Counted from the first letter of the stretch, positions 14,761 through 25,039 are shown. The stretch is DNA of 36,026 nucleotides from Clostridiales bacterium NK3B98 (GCA_000421005.1 ATWA01000021.1:1-36026); one strand, 5' to 3'. The notes: generated by a model from the sequence alone, not told the origin. Program-made: numbers and translations.

Positions 14761-15195
14761 TCATTTTTGCTGCTGGCACGCCTCGTACACCGCCCGGAAG
14801 ACGGCATCGTAATCCGGGGCAAGCCGTTTCAGCACCACCGGGTGATAGTCCCGGTTGAGAAAGCAGTGGGCAGTGGTGCCGGTACAGCGCAGCTCGTTGG
14901 TTTCTGCATTTCGCACCTGGTAGCTGACCTCCATGCGAACGCCGTTGTATTTCACCAGCTTGGGGTAGATTCGCACCGTCTCTCCGAAGCGGGTCATGGT
15001 GCGGTACTCCGCGCTGACCCCCAGCACCGGAATAATAATGCCCCGCCGCTCCATTTCCGGGTAGGGGATGCCCACCTGCTCCAGCCAGTCAATTCTGGCC
15101 TCCTCAAACCAGCGGATATAGTTGGAGTGGTGGACAATAGCCATCTGGTCGGTTTCGTAGTATTTCACATTGTGCTCGTAAGGTTTCCAATCCAT
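14761..15195 (-). CDS. Hotdog-fold acyl-CoA thioesterase (4-hydroxybenzoyl-CoA thioesterase/YbgC-like)
   Basis: 144 residues from ATG at 15195. The family signature is YYETDQMAIVHHSNYIRWFEEAR at residues ~13-35, in which the Asp of TDQM is the usual catalytic residue of the 4HBT group. The rest matches a single hotdog domain, with RFGETVRIYPKLVKYNGVRMEVSYQV forming the central strands. It should hydrolyse an acyl-CoA thioester in the cytoplasm; chain preference is unknown. It is the last gene of a four-gene operon, 18 nt after yigZ, and is followed at once by a strong terminator. A role in lipid or branched-chain acyl-CoA turnover is possible but unsupported by the neighbours. Confidence 0.9.
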   Translation of the reverse strand: MDWKPYEHNVKYYETDQMAIVHHSNYIRWFEEARIDWLEQVGIPYPEMERRGIIIPVLGVSAEYRTMTRFGETVRIYPKLVKYNGVRMEVSYQVRNAETNELRCTGTTAHCFLNRDYHPVVLKRLAPDYDAVFRAVYEACQQQK

Positions 15196-15213
15196 GCCGC
15201 ATCCTGCCTTCCT

Positions 15214-15843
15214 TTACTTGATGGGTACTGCCCGCAGCGCCTCGCCTGTTACCACCGGAGTGACCGTCCCGGCGGAAATGTCCACAATCCGGTCAATATA
15301 GTCCTCTCCCCGCTCCTCCGGGAGCAGCACCTGCAAGGTGACATCTGCGCCGTAGACGACCTCCTGTACCAGTCCTTCCATCTGCTCCGTCTCCTGCTGA
15401 AAGCGGGCAAAGCGGCTGTAATCACAGGGAACATCCATGCTCACCCATCGGCGCACCGCTGAGGTTCCGGCGGCGTCCATGGCATCCCTGGCGCTTTTCG
15501 TGTACGCCCGCACCAGTCCCCCCGCACCCAGCAGCACTCCGCCAAAGTACCGGGTGACCACGCAGACCACATCGGTGATATCCTGCTTTTGAAACACCGC
15601 CAGCATGGGCTGTCCGGCTGTGCCCTGGGGTTCGCCGTCATCGGAGTAACGGACAATCCCTTCCTCCCGGAGGATGTAGCACCAGCAGTTGTGCCGGGCA
15701 TCGTGGTAGCGTTTTTTCATCTCAGCGATAAAGCCCCTCGCCTGCTCTTCGGTGGTGACATGTGCAACGTGTCCAATGAAGCGGGAGCGCTTTTCCGTGA
15801 ACTCCGTCTCGCTGTTGCTGGTGGGGATATAGTAAGGGGTCAT
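15214..15843 (-). CDS. yigZ: YigZ/IMPACT family protein
   Basis: 209 residues from ATG at 15843, whose start overlaps the hflX stop (ATGA). The UPF0029/IMPACT N-terminal domain is clear: EKRSRFIGHVAHV, DARHNCWCYIL, DDGEPQGTAGQPML and VVCVVTRYFGGVLLGAGGLVRAY. A C-terminal ferredoxin-like DUF1949 domain follows (DYSRFARFQQETEQMEG). Eukaryotic IMPACT modulates Gcn2; bacterial YigZ has no settled function, although a ribosome or translation link has been proposed. Co-transcription and overlap with hflX, a ribosome-associated GTPase, fit a translation or stress role, which is inference. Confidence 0.93.
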   Translation of the reverse strand: MTPYYIPTSNSETEFTEKRSRFIGHVAHVTTEEQARGFIAEMKKRYHDARHNCWCYILREEGIVRYSDDGEPQGTAGQPMLAVFQKQDITDVVCVVTRYFGGVLLGAGGLVRAYTKSARDAMDAAGTSAVRRWVSMDVPCDYSRFARFQQETEQMEGLVQEVVYGADVTLQVLLPEERGEDYIDRIVDISAGTVTPVVTGEALRAVPIK

Positions 15844-17153
15844 TGTTCCCAGTCCTCCTTGGGTTCCGGCAGCGGCGGCCAGACGTAGGCTCTCAGCTGT
15901 CCCAGCACTTTGGGGGTGCAGCGGGCAACTACTTCAATCTCCCCGCCGTACTCCACCGCCTCCACCTTTGCCTCCCGGTAGAGCTGATCCAGAATGCCTC
16001 CCTTGTCATAGGGCAGGCGAAGGGTCACCTGCTTCACTCCATTGTCCAGCTTTTTGGCAATGGCGGACAGCAGCTCCGGTATCCCCGCCCCGGTCTTGGC
16101 GGAGATGGCGGCGATGTCCTCCCCGTGGGGTAGAATTTCCCCGGTGAAGCGGTCACATTTGTTGTAAACCCGGATGCAGGGAGTCTGCTCCGCTCCCAGC
16201 TCCCGAATCAGATCGTCCACTACCTTTGCCTGCTCCTGCCAGTCCTCTCGGGACACATCAATGACGTGGAGCAGCAAATCGGCGTAGCTCAGCTCTTCCA
16301 GCGTTGCCTTGAACGCCTCCACCAGTTGGTGAGGCAGCTTGTGGATAAAGCCCACCGTATCTGACAACAGGACGGTGAGGGTGTCGGTGATGTCCAGCGT
16401 GCGGGTGGTGGTGTCCAGCGTGTCAAACAGCCGGTCATTGGCGGGAATCCCCGCACCGGTGAGCTGGTTCAGCAGGGTGGATTTTCCGGCGTTGGTGTAG
16501 CCCACAATGGCCACCACCGGGATCTCGTTGCGCTCCCGGCGCTCCCGCTGCACCGAACGCACCCGGCGCACTTCCTTCAAATCCTCTTCCAGCTTCTGGA
16601 TTTTGCGGCGGATGTGGCGGCGGTCGCTCTCCAACTGGGTCTCGCCGGGGCCACGGGTGCCGATGGGGCTTTTGCCGCCGGAGGCGGTCTGGCGCACCAA
16701 ATGCCCCCACATACCGGTGAGCCGGGGGAGGATATACTTGTACTGTGCCAGCTCCACCTGAAGTCTGCCCTCTTTGGTCTGGGCACGCTTGGCGAAGATG
16801 TCCAGAATCACCCCCGCCCGGTCCATCACCTGTACGCCTACCAGCTCGGTAAGCACCCGCACCTGCGCAGGGGACAGGGCGTTGTCAAACACCACCAGAT
16901 CCGCCCCCAGCGTCTGCACCGTCTCTTTCAGCTCCAGTGCTTTGCCCTCGCCGATGAAGCTGCCCGGGTCGGGGGCTTCCCGGTTCTGAATCATGGTGGC
17001 CACACAGGTGCCTCCCGCTGTCTCCAGCAGGGCTTCCAGCTCTGCCATGCTGGTCTCGGTGACCTGCTCGTGGATGCTCTGGCGGCGGGCATTCAGTCCC
17101 ACCAGCACCGCCCGGTTGATCTCGCTCTCCCGGATGCTGTCAAACTCTGTCAA
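15840..17153 (-). CDS. hflX: Ribosome-associated GTPase HflX
   Basis: 437 residues from TTG at 17153, chosen because AGGAGG lies 7 nt upstream and the TTGA overlaps the stop of the acetyltransferase gene. A longer ATG reading would enter that gene and lacks a site. The N-terminal HflX domain (nucleotide-binding subdomain and linking helices ending in the arginine-rich KLEEDLKEVRRVRSVQR) precedes the G domain: G1 GYTNAGKST (218-226), G3 DTVGF (265-269), G4 NKCD (331-334), G5 SAKTG. HflX splits stalled or hibernating 70S ribosomes after stress. C-terminal domain is present. It overlaps yigZ by 4 nt. Confidence 0.96.
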   Translation of the reverse strand: MTEFDSIRESEINRAVLVGLNARRQSIHEQVTETSMAELEALLETAGGTCVATMIQNREAPDPGSFIGEGKALELKETVQTLGADLVVFDNALSPAQVRVLTELVGVQVMDRAGVILDIFAKRAQTKEGRLQVELAQYKYILPRLTGMWGHLVRQTASGGKSPIGTRGPGETQLESDRRHIRRKIQKLEEDLKEVRRVRSVQRERRERNEIPVVAIVGYTNAGKSTLLNQLTGAGIPANDRLFDTLDTTTRTLDITDTLTVLLSDTVGFIHKLPHQLVEAFKATLEELSYADLLLHVIDVSREDWQEQAKVVDDLIRELGAEQTPCIRVYNKCDRFTGEILPHGEDIAAISAKTGAGIPELLSAIAKKLDNGVKQVTLRLPYDKGGILDQLYREAKVEAVEYGGEIEVVARCTPKVLGQLRAYVWPPLPEPKEDWEQ

Positions 17154-17782
17154 ACTGTCTCCTCCTGCGCCGTCAGCGCCTCCCAATCAATCCGCTCGTC
17201 CCGATAGAAGTAGGTTCTGTCATGCTCCCCTACCTCCCGCAGCACCCGGCAGGGGTTGCCCACCGCCACCACGTTGTCCGGAATGTCCTTGGTGACAATG
17301 CTGCCCGCGCCGATGACCACGTTTTTGCCGATGTGTACTCCGGGTACGATGATCGAACCTGCGCCAATCCACGTGTTTTCCCCGATATGCACATCTTTAT
17401 TGTATTGCAGCCCCCGGCGGCGAAGCCCCGGCTCAATGGGGTGGTTGGCCGTGGCAATGGTCACATTGGGGCCGAACATGACATAATCTCCCACATAGAT
17501 ATGCCCGTCATCCACCAGCGTCAGGTTGGAGTTGGCATACACTCCCTTGCCAAAATGGACATGGGCGCCGCCCCAGTTTGCCCGCAGGGGCAGCTCAATA
17601 TAGCAGCCCTCCCCGCACTGGGCGAAGACCTCCTGCATATAACGGGTCTTTTCCTCCCCCTGAGCGGGACTGAGCTGGTTGAACGCCCACAACTTTTCCA
17701 TATAGACAGACTGCTCCGCCATGATCTCCGGGTCTGCACAGTCGTAAATCAACCCTGCTACCATTCTTTCGTATTCTGTCAC
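17150..17782 (-). CDS. Maltose/galactoside O-acetyltransferase-like hexapeptide-repeat enzyme
   Basis: 210 residues from GTG at 17782, behind GGGGAGG about 8 nt upstream. The N-terminal MAC domain (EYERMVAGLIYDCADPEIMAEQ) is typical of the maltose and galactoside acetyltransferases. A left-handed beta-helix follows, with hexapeptide turns, the catalytic His in ATANHPIEP, and IGENTWIGAGSIIVPGVHIGKNVVIGAGSIVTKDIP. It transfers acetyl from acetyl-CoA to a sugar hydroxyl, probably to detoxify non-metabolised sugars. It is the first gene of an operon with hflX, yigZ and the thioesterase. Only ~50 nt separate it from the rpmE terminator, with no clear promoter in between; a small hairpin (17801-17816) is in this leader. 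Confidence 0.9.
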   Translation of the reverse strand: MTEYERMVAGLIYDCADPEIMAEQSVYMEKLWAFNQLSPAQGEEKTRYMQEVFAQCGEGCYIELPLRANWGGAHVHFGKGVYANSNLTLVDDGHIYVGDYVMFGPNVTIATANHPIEPGLRRRGLQYNKDVHIGENTWIGAGSIIVPGVHIGKNVVIGAGSIVTKDIPDNVVAVGNPCRVLREVGEHDRTYFYRDERIDWEALTAQEETV

Positions 17783-17828
17783 GTCTCTGTCCTCCCCATA
17801 CGGCTTTCTGAAGCCGGAAAAAGATATG

Positions 17829-17860
17829 CAAAAACCCGCGCCGAAACATCGGTGCGGGTT
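17829..17860 (-). terminator. Terminator of rpmE
   Basis: A 12-bp stem (17849-17860 and 17833-17844, one G-U wobble) with a 4-nt loop is followed by TTTTGC on the minus strand, 10 nt after the rpmE stop. Confidence 0.88.
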
Positions 17861-17870
17861 ATCTTGCAGC

Positions 17871-18074
17871 TTACTTGCCGAGACCGAACTTCTTGTTGAA
17901 GCGGCTTACGCGGCCACCAGTGTCCACCATTTTCTGCTTACCAGTGAAAAAGGGGTGACACTTGGCGCAGACTTCCACGCGGATGTCCTTCTTGGTAGAG
18001 CCGGTGGGATAGACAGCACCACAGGCACAGCGAATGGTGGTCTGCTGATAATCAGGATGAATTCCTGCCTTCAT
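17871..18074 (-). CDS. rpmE: 50S ribosomal protein bL31, zinc-binding form
   Basis: 67 residues from ATG at 18074, with AAGAGGTG six nt upstream. It starts with [10 protein letters not shown] and ends with the typical basic FNKKFGLGK tail. Four zinc ligands are present: C16, C18, C36 and C39, so it is the C+ paralogue. bL31 bridges the two ribosomal subunits and also acts as a zinc store, replaced by the C- form under zinc starvation in bacteria that have both. It is a single-gene unit with its own promoter and terminator, and a possible structured leader. Confidence 0.97.
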   Translation of the reverse strand: MKAGIHPDYQQTTIRCACGAVYPTGSTKKDIRVEVCAKCHPFFTGKQKMVDTGGRVSRFNKKFGLGK

Positions 18075-18100
18075 GTTGTTCACCTCTTTCGATGTCCATA

Positions 18101-18143
18101 TCTCCGGAGACGTACCGTCTCCCATAAAGCAGTAGTTATGATA
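18101..18143 (-). promoter_or_regulatory. rpmE -10 element and possible L31 leader structure
   Basis: Minus-strand promoter: -35 TTGCAA at 18161-18166 and -10 TATCAT at 18138-18143, 17 nt apart. The ~60-nt leader holds a hairpin with 7-bp arms (18116-18122 and 18106-18112, 3-nt loop) that overlaps a 10-bp palindrome (18101-18110), so two alternative pairings exist. Such small structures before rpmE are known as ribosomal-protein leaders in several phyla; whether this is one is not proven. Confidence 0.4.
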
Positions 18144-18195
18144 GCACACCCCGCTGGAAATTGCAACCGCTTTTTTGTGTTTTTCCCGATTTTTT

Positions 18196-21100
18196 TCAGT
18201 CCAACTGCCAGAGCTGACCCAGACGGAAGTACCAAAGCACCCGTTTTGCCACCGGAACGCCGAAAATCTGTTCCAATGCCCAGGTATAGCTGTCCATCTG
18301 CACCCGGTAGCGCTCGCTGTGGGCTGCAATGTCCTCCGGTTTTACCCGGTCGGTCTTAAAGTCCACCACCGTCAGCCCCTCCGGTCCGGTAAAGCAGCAG
18401 TCCACCACTCCTTGCAGCATCACCTGCTCCCCCTCAGGCGCATCGGGGTAAATGCGCTTTGCGGGGGCAAAGAGGGAGAACTTGAACTCCCGGCGCAGGT
18501 CTGAGGCGCAGCGGGCTTGTGCGCCAAGGGCAGAGCTGTAGAACCCGGCGACCATCTCCGGCGAGACACTCTCCGCTTCCGCCGCCGTCAGCCAGTGTCC
18601 TGCGGTGAGGCGAGCCAGCTCCTCCCCCACGCCTTCCACCGTGTCTGCCTTGGTGAGGTCAATCAGCTCCATCACCGCGTGAAGGACGGTGCCCTTTTGG
18701 GCGGCGGTGAGCCCTTTGGTCTGCTGGCGGAACCGGGGGGTGGGAAAGTCCGGCGCAGGCAGGGGCTGGGCGGTATGCTCCGCCGCCTCCTGATCCAGCA
18801 GGCGGCCTTTCAGCTGAGTGGCGGTAATCTTGGAGGGCAGATCGGCAAGCCCCCGGTAAGGATAGTCCCAATCCAGCAGGGCGGCATCCAGCGGCACTTT
18901 TTTTTCTTCCTGAGCCGTCTCCTGTGGGTTGTCCAGCGGCTTTCGGGCAGGAATCAGGCGGATATCCCACCCCTGTGCGGAGATGGGGTGGGGAGCAGGC
19001 TCCCCCATCCGCAGCGCCTGCGCGTCGGTTCTGGCCAGCACAGGCAGCAGCAGCCATTTCGCCACGCTGTCCTTTTCCTGAAGCGCCTGAGGCTCCGGGT
19101 TGGGGCCGCTCTCCGGCAGCAGGGCGGACAGCTCCTTCCATGCGTCGGCGCAGGAGAAGGTCATAATCAGCTTTTCTCTGGCCCGGGTCATGGCAACGTA
19201 GAGCAGCCGCTGTTCCTCCGCCTTGCTCTCCTCCTCAATGCGAAGCTGCACCGCCTTTCGGGCAAGGGTGGGGTATTCCAGCCGCAGCTCCCCATCCACT
19301 CCCTTGGGTCCGATGCCCAGCTTGGGATGAAACAGAACCGGCGTGCGCTCGTCGGTGCGGTTGATGGTACGGTTCAGCCCCGCCAGCACCACCACCGGGA
19401 ATTCCAATCCCTTGGAGCGGTGGATGGACATGATCTGCACGCCCCCGCCTCCGGTCTTGCCCATGGCGGGCAGCCTTCCGTCCTGTTCCTCCACCCGGCG
19501 GAACCAGTGGACGAAGTCGAAAAGGCTGCTGCGTCCCTGTGTGCCTACGCTGCGCACCAACTCATAAAAGGCCAGCAGATGGGCCCGCCGCCGGGAACCG
19601 CCCTCCATGGCTCCAAAGAGGGCAAGCAATCCTGTCTGGTCATAGATGTCCCAGAGCAGGCGGTGGCAGGGCAAATCTACGCTGCGCAGCCGCAGCTGCT
19701 CCAAATCCCGGAGGAACTGCCCGCAGGATTCATCCCCGCCCTCTGCCCGGCGCACTACGCAGGCATAGAGATCGGTTTCCTCCCGGTCCCGGCGCAGGGC
19801 AGCCAATTGATCCGGGGAAAAATGGTACAGCGGGGAGCGCAGCACCGCCAGCAGCGGCACGTCCTGCCGGGGATTGTCGATGATTTCCAGCAGGGAGAGC
19901 ACGCACTGCACCTCGGTGGTGTGTACAAAATCCTCCGCCCCTTCGGTGGACCATGGCACGTTTCGGCTGTCCAGCGCCTGCACCAGATAGCCCATCACCG
20001 AGCCGGGAGAGCGGTAGAGAATGGCGATGTCCTCCGGGCGCACTGGCCGGAGCTTTCCGTCCCCCCCGGTGACGGGAAAGCCCTGAGAGAGCAGCTCTGC
20101 CACCCGTCCCGCCACAAAGTCCGCCTCCACCTGATCCCGGGGGATTTTCGCCCCCCGTTCCGGCTGTTCCATGTTCTTCAGGTCGATGCAGTCCAGCTCC
20201 ACCCGGTCGTCAGGATGCTCCGGGTAGACCATGCCGGGGTAGAGCCGCTGGTCGGAGGTGTAGTCCATTTCCCCAAACCGCCGGGTCATGATATGGGAAA
20301 AGACGAAGTTTACCCCGTCCAGCACGCTCTCTCTGGAACGGAAGTTCCGGCTGAGGACGATGGTGCGGGGCTGCCCCTCCTTTGCCCCGGCTTCCGGTTT
20401 GAAGCTGTGATATTTATGGAGAAAGATGGTGGGGTCTGCCAAGCGGAAGCGGTAGATGGACTGCTTCACGTCTCCCACCTGAAAGAGGGTGCGCCCCTCA
20501 TGGGTGAGGGCATCAAAGATGGCGTTTTGAACGGCGTTGGTGTCCTGATACTCGTCCACCATCACCTCGGCGTATCGGTCGCTGAGCTGGGCGGATAGCG
20601 GAGACATCTCCTTTTCCCCGCTGTACAGCAGGCGCACGGTCAGATGCTCCAAGTCCCCAAAGTCCACCAGACGGCGGCGGCGCTTGGCGGCGGCGTATGC
20701 CTCCTCCAAGGACTGCACCAGCGCAAACAGCGCCTCCACCGCGGGCTGAACCCGGCGCATATCATCCAGCAGCACCTGATTGGAGGCAAAAAAGAGCTGG
20801 GGCAGCTTTTGCATCTGCTTTTTGCACCGCTCCCGCATCTCCTTTACGTCCCCCTGCAGGCGCTTATTCTGTATCTTTCTGCTGGTACCAAGGCGGGGAA
20901 AGGCAATCTCGCAAAGGGCATGGGCGCTGTCCCAGCCCCGGTCAAGAGCGCCGAGAAAGGCATCTATGGAATCCATGGTGTCGCAGAAGCTGGGAGAATA
21001 GGCCTGTGCCAGCGCTTCATCCTCCATCATGGCATCCAGCGCATCCACCATCCGTTTGTTCCAGTATTCCGCCATGGAGCGGGCACGCTGGATAATCTGC

Positions 21101-21741
21101 TCCCCCCATACCGTCTGGGATACGTCCTTCACCCCGTCCAGCCGGAAGGCGTTTTGCTGTTCTTCCAGCCAGCGGCGGGGGTCGGGGTGGGACTGAATCC
21201 GGCTGTGGATATCCAGTGCGATGGATTTCAGCCGGCTGTCGTCCCGCCCGGCGGACATGGTGTCCACCAGTTGGGAAAAACCGTCTCCCGGCTGGAGCTG
21301 CTCATACCGCTGCTCCATCACCGTGTCCAGCACCTCCCGGCGCAGCAGCTCCGCCTCTCCTTCCTCGGCAACCCGAAAGTCCGGATCCAGATCCAGCAGA
21401 TGTCCCTGTTCCCGCAGCAGCGCAGAGCAGAAGGCGTGGATGGTGGAAATCTGGGTACGGTACACCAGCGTCACCTGACGGCGCAGGTGCCTGTCCTGGG
21501 GGCGCTGGGCAAGACGCTGGTTCAGCGCCTGTAAAATCTTCCCCCGTAGCTCGGCGGCAGCGGCCTTGGTGAAGGTGATAATCAGAAAGCGGTCAACATC
21601 CAGCCCCTCCTGCTCTACCCGGTTCAGCAGGCGCTCCACCAGCACCCGGGTCTTGCCCGACCCGGCGGCGGCGGACACCAGCAGCTCTCCGCCCCGGTTG
21701 TCCACCACAGACTGCTGCTGTTCGGTGAGTTTAATTGCCAT
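18196..21741 (-). CDS. addA: ATP-dependent helicase/nuclease subunit AddA
   Basis: 1181 residues from ATG at 21741, with AGGAGG six nt upstream, overlapping addB by 11 nt. A UvrD-type helicase: Walker [10 protein letters not shown] (~23-31), motif Ia [13 protein letters not shown], Walker B with VDEYQDTN, motif [18 protein letters not shown], motif V-like [19 protein letters not shown] and motif [16 protein letters not shown]. The C-terminal RecB-like nuclease has the GVVDCCF...VVDFKTDRV active-site residues. With AddB it resects double-strand breaks to Chi-like sites for RecA loading, and degrades foreign linear DNA. Length is as expected. The downstream gene rpmE has its own promoter, and no terminator is seen after addA. 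Confidence 0.97.
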   Translation of the reverse strand: MAIKLTEQQQSVVDNRGGELLVSAAAGSGKTRVLVERLLNRVEQEGLDVDRFLIITFTKAAAAELRGKILQALNQRLAQRPQDRHLRRQVTLVYRTQISTIHAFCSALLREQGHLLDLDPDFRVAEEGEAELLRREVLDTVMEQRYEQLQPGDGFSQLVDTMSAGRDDSRLKSIALDIHSRIQSHPDPRRWLEEQQNAFRLDGVKDVSQTVWGEQIIQRARSMAEYWNKRMVDALDAMMEDEALAQAYSPSFCDTMDSIDAFLGALDRGWDSAHALCEIAFPRLGTSRKIQNKRLQGDVKEMRERCKKQMQKLPQLFFASNQVLLDDMRRVQPAVEALFALVQSLEEAYAAAKRRRRLVDFGDLEHLTVRLLYSGEKEMSPLSAQLSDRYAEVMVDEYQDTNAVQNAIFDALTHEGRTLFQVGDVKQSIYRFRLADPTIFLHKYHSFKPEAGAKEGQPRTIVLSRNFRSRESVLDGVNFVFSHIMTRRFGEMDYTSDQRLYPGMVYPEHPDDRVELDCIDLKNMEQPERGAKIPRDQVEADFVAGRVAELLSQGFPVTGGDGKLRPVRPEDIAILYRSPGSVMGYLVQALDSRNVPWSTEGAEDFVHTTEVQCVLSLLEIIDNPRQDVPLLAVLRSPLYHFSPDQLAALRRDREETDLYACVVRRAEGGDESCGQFLRDLEQLRLRSVDLPCHRLLWDIYDQTGLLALFGAMEGGSRRRAHLLAFYELVRSVGTQGRSSLFDFVHWFRRVEEQDGRLPAMGKTGGGGVQIMSIHRSKGLEFPVVVLAGLNRTINRTDERTPVLFHPKLGIGPKGVDGELRLEYPTLARKAVQLRIEEESKAEEQRLLYVAMTRAREKLIMTFSCADAWKELSALLPESGPNPEPQALQEKDSVAKWLLLPVLARTDAQALRMGEPAPHPISAQGWDIRLIPARKPLDNPQETAQEEKKVPLDAALLDWDYPYRGLADLPSKITATQLKGRLLDQEAAEHTAQPLPAPDFPTPRFRQQTKGLTAAQKGTVLHAVMELIDLTKADTVEGVGEELARLTAGHWLTAAEAESVSPEMVAGFYSSALGAQARCASDLRREFKFSLFAPAKRIYPDAPEGEQVMLQGVVDCCFTGPEGLTVVDFKTDRVKPEDIAAHSERYRVQMDSYTWALEQIFGVPVAKRVLWYFRLGQLWQLD

Positions 21742-24700
21742 GTCCGTCCTCCTGTCCGGTGTGTTCCCAAAATTCTTTGCCGGTCACGGAATAGAGCCAG
21801 CGGCGGCGGTCATTGCCTTTGCCTTCCTCGAAGTGGCAGCACTGGGCGTAGTCGCACCAGTCGCAGGCGTTTTCCCCGGAGGCTTTGAAGAAGGGGTCTG
21901 CGTCGATATTGCCCCGGGCAATTTCTCTCCCCATCTCTTCCAGCAGACGGTTCAGCCGGTTTTGCAGCCGTCCCCACTGCTCCGCTGTGGCCAGCGAGTC
22001 CCCGGAGATTGCCCCTTTGGAGGACACCCGCAGAGGCAGGAACCGGGGGCCGTTCTCCCCCCACTGTTCCATAGCCCAAAGCACATCCTCATCCCGCAGC
22101 AGCAGCCCGGAGCGGCGCAATGCCTTGTCCGCTTCCTTTCTGCGCTGGTCTGCGCTCATCTCCCGCGCTCCGCTGATGAGCACATCCCGGGCAGGCAGGT
22201 ACAGCACCCCCGCCGGGACGGTGGGCAGGCCAAATGCCTGCTCCCCCCGCTCCTGCAAGGTAAACAGATAGAGCAGCATTTGCAGGCTCAGACCGTGCCA
22301 CACATCGGTGAGGGAGAAGGACTTTTTGCCCGTCTTATAGTCCACCACCCGGAGGTAGAGCCGTCCATCCTTTTCCCAGCCGTCCACCCGGTCCACAAAA
22401 CCGGAGACAGACAGGGTAATGCCCTCCACCTCCACCTGCACCGGGGGCAGCTCCTGTCCCCGGCCAAAGCCCAATTCAAAGCGAATGGGCTCAAAACGGC
22501 TGTTTTGCAGCTCCTCCACCACGTTGTCCACAATCAGCTCCACCGATTGCAGCATCCGGCGGAACAGATACCGGAACCGGGGTGTCTGCTCCTCCAGTCC
22601 CCCCAGCTCTTCCCGGATATATTGCTCTACATAGGCGGAGGTCAATTCCCGCCGCCGCTCTTTGGACAGTGCGGCGGCACCGCCCTCCCCCTTTGCCTGC
22701 TGCAAGACGTGTTCCAACACATAGTGGACAAAGGTGCCTGTCTCCGGGGCATCAAAGCCTGCTCTGCGCCGGGGCTGTGCTTTCAGTCCGTACTGACAGA
22801 AATAGGCAAAGTGGCAGCTTTTCAGCTTGTCCATCCGGGAGGCGGACATGGCCGCCCGGTGGGTGTACAAATCGTCTACCCCCTGCGCCGAAAGACTGCC
22901 CCGGCGCAGACCTCTCGCCTGCTCCACCCGCTGAGGCAGCGTCTCCCAGCCGGGACGCTGGGCCAGATGCTCCAGCAGCGTCCATTCCTCCCGCTCCGCC
23001 GCCAGCTCCGCCGCAGGGAGAGGGGCAAGCAATCGGTTCTCCCATCGCTCCTCCCCCCGGTTCAGACCGGGAAACATGGTTTCCAGCCGGTGCCACAGCA
23101 CAGCCGGACGGCGCTCTCCCCCGCCCACACTTTTGGGGCAGGTGAGCACCAGCAGCTGGTCGGGGCGGGTGAGAATGTCATAGGCCATGGTCTGCTCTCT
23201 GTCCAGACGCTGCTCCGCCGTGGGAGAGAGGGTCAGCCCTTTTCCCGTCAAAATCTGCCTGTCCTCATCGGTGAGCAGACCGGGGGACTGAGACACCATG
23301 GGAAAATGCTCATCATCCACCCCCATTAAAAACAGCGCCTTGCAGGAAATCCGGTTCAGCCGTCCCATCTCCCCGGCGCTGACCCGGTCAAGAGACACCG
23401 GGATGGAGCCTACGCTGTACTGGCTCAGCACCAGCCGGAACAGCTCGGAGAAGTAGTCCAGCTCCATCTCCTGCTCCGCCAGCAGGGTGCCGCACTGCTC
23501 CAAAGCGTGCAGCAGAATCTCCCAGAGCTGACGGTATTCCTCTGCCTCCTGCAATGCCCCTTCCTCCCGGAGCCGGGCAGAGCGCTCACTGAGCCGCTGG
23601 GGCAGTTGGATCTCTTCCAGAAAGTCGCAAAGCGCCTGCGCCAGTTCTTCTCCGGTGCCGCTTTTGTGCTGCGCCAGCCGTTCCAGCGGTGCCACAATCT
23701 CCCGGCGCAGGGTGTCCAGCCGCTCCACCTGCTCCCGCTCCGTGTCCCGCCATGGAAGGGCGTAGCCCATGGGGTGCCAGTTCCAAGGCGCTTTTCTTGT
23801 CCATGCGCTGCCACGGATGCGCCAGCACAGCACATAGTTTTCCAGCTCATCCACCTGCGATGGGCTGACCCCCGCCAGCCCGGTTTTCAGGTAGCGGAAC
23901 ACATCCTCGTATTCGTAGTGATTACGCACCGTGTCAAGGGCGGAGGTCAGCAAAGAGAGAACAGGCTTGTCCAGAATGGGGTCCATTCGCCCCAGAAACA
24001 GGGGAATCTGATACCGGCGAAACACCGTCTCCAATGCCGCCTCATAATCTCCCAGCGTGCGGCAGGACACCGCAATATCCCGAAAATGCCATTCTTTTTC
24101 CCGCACCAGACGCAAAATCTCCCCGGCAACCCACTCCGCTTCCCCGTAGGGGCTCTCGCCCCGGTAGAGGGTGATACCCTGTCCCGGCTGTTCGCAGGGT
24201 GTCCCGTCAGAGAACAGATGCCTCTCCATGTGGGTAAGCCAGTCTCCCGCCCCGTCCTTTCTGCCCGGAAGGATTTCGTATGCAAGACCGCCTCTGCCCA
24301 TCTTGGCCAGTTCCATCAGCCACAGGGCGGTGCGGCGGGAGGCGGTGAATACTCCTTCTCCCTCTCCTTCCAATGTGTCGCAGGTGAGGGCAACGGTGAC
24401 ACTGCGGGCTTGCGCCAGCATGGGGACAAGCACCAACTGCTGCTGAGGGGTAAAATCGGTAAAGGCGTCCAGATATACGTCCTTATCCGCAAACCATTTG
24501 CAGTCCCTCAGCGTCTCCGCCAGCCGGGTGAGCCGGTCTCTGGGGTCCAACGCCTGACGGGACACCATGGCCTGATAGGTGGAGAGAATCAGTCCCAAAT
24601 CGTGGAGCCGTCCCTCTCCCTCGTCGGCGTCCAGCAGCTCCTCCGGGGGAACGCAATAGCTTTTCAGCTCGTCCGCCGTGGCAATGAGCTGCTGCAAAAA

Positions 24701-25039
24701 GGCGCTTTTCCGGGAGGGGCGGGCATAGACCTGCAAGCTGTCCTGAACCGCATTCACCGCAAGGCACATAAGCAGCAGCCTGCCTCCTGCGTCCAGTGTA
24801 GGCTCTGCCAGACCGCCTGCCTGCCGGAACACCCGGTTTGCCAGCCGGGTGAAGGACAGCACCTCGGCATATTGGCTGGACGCTGCCCCGCAGGTGGCGC
24901 ACAGCAGACGCTCCATCTCGTGGGAGTCCTGCTCCGGCACAATGAGCACCTGTGGGCGGTGTTTGCCCGCTCTGGCTATGGCGCTCATGATCTGTGAAGT
25001 TTTGCCTGTGCGGGCACGACCCAAAATCAGCTTGAGCAT
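21731..25039 (-). CDS. addB: ATP-dependent helicase/nuclease subunit AddB
   Basis: 1102 residues from ATG at 25039, with GAGGAGG seven nt upstream. The N-terminus has the AddB Walker A GRARTGKT, while the other helicase motifs are degenerate as usual for this subunit, which scans for Chi. The C-terminal nuclease is intact, with VDRVDG and RVVDYKTGKK. The four cysteines of the 4Fe-4S staple are present: one in LKSCHFAYF and three in CDWCDYAQCC spaced Cx2Cx5C, matching the Bacillus pattern. It is the first gene of the addBA pair. A -10 TATAAT with an upstream TG (extended -10, 25070-25075) is the likely promoter; the -35 is poor. Confidence 0.97.
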   Translation of the reverse strand: MLKLILGRARTGKTSQIMSAIARAGKHRPQVLIVPEQDSHEMERLLCATCGAASSQYAEVLSFTRLANRVFRQAGGLAEPTLDAGGRLLLMCLAVNAVQDSLQVYARPSRKSAFLQQLIATADELKSYCVPPEELLDADEGEGRLHDLGLILSTYQAMVSRQALDPRDRLTRLAETLRDCKWFADKDVYLDAFTDFTPQQQLVLVPMLAQARSVTVALTCDTLEGEGEGVFTASRRTALWLMELAKMGRGGLAYEILPGRKDGAGDWLTHMERHLFSDGTPCEQPGQGITLYRGESPYGEAEWVAGEILRLVREKEWHFRDIAVSCRTLGDYEAALETVFRRYQIPLFLGRMDPILDKPVLSLLTSALDTVRNHYEYEDVFRYLKTGLAGVSPSQVDELENYVLCWRIRGSAWTRKAPWNWHPMGYALPWRDTEREQVERLDTLRREIVAPLERLAQHKSGTGEELAQALCDFLEEIQLPQRLSERSARLREEGALQEAEEYRQLWEILLHALEQCGTLLAEQEMELDYFSELFRLVLSQYSVGSIPVSLDRVSAGEMGRLNRISCKALFLMGVDDEHFPMVSQSPGLLTDEDRQILTGKGLTLSPTAEQRLDREQTMAYDILTRPDQLLVLTCPKSVGGGERRPAVLWHRLETMFPGLNRGEERWENRLLAPLPAAELAAEREEWTLLEHLAQRPGWETLPQRVEQARGLRRGSLSAQGVDDLYTHRAAMSASRMDKLKSCHFAYFCQYGLKAQPRRRAGFDAPETGTFVHYVLEHVLQQAKGEGGAAALSKERRRELTSAYVEQYIREELGGLEEQTPRFRYLFRRMLQSVELIVDNVVEELQNSRFEPIRFELGFGRGQELPPVQVEVEGITLSVSGFVDRVDGWEKDGRLYLRVVDYKTGKKSFSLTDVWHGLSLQMLLYLFTLQERGEQAFGLPTVPAGVLYLPARDVLISGAREMSADQRRKEADKALRRSGLLLRDEDVLWAMEQWGENGPRFLPLRVSSKGAISGDSLATAEQWGRLQNRLNRLLEEMGREIARGNIDADPFFKASGENACDWCDYAQCCHFEEGKGNDRRRWLYSVTGKEFWEHTGQEDGHGN

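Noticed and set aside
14561-14858. Small open frames in the gap between the transporter operon and the thioesterase operon
   Set aside because: They overlap a promoter and a terminator, lack ribosome binding sites and show no recognisable protein features.
18517-20598. Long plus-strand open frame opposite addA (693 codons), with similar long frames opposite htpG and the 5'-nucleotidase
   Set aside because: These are antisense frames of GC-rich genes. The translations are rich in His, Gln, Leu and Gly without recognisable domains, and the opposite strands encode clear conserved proteins.
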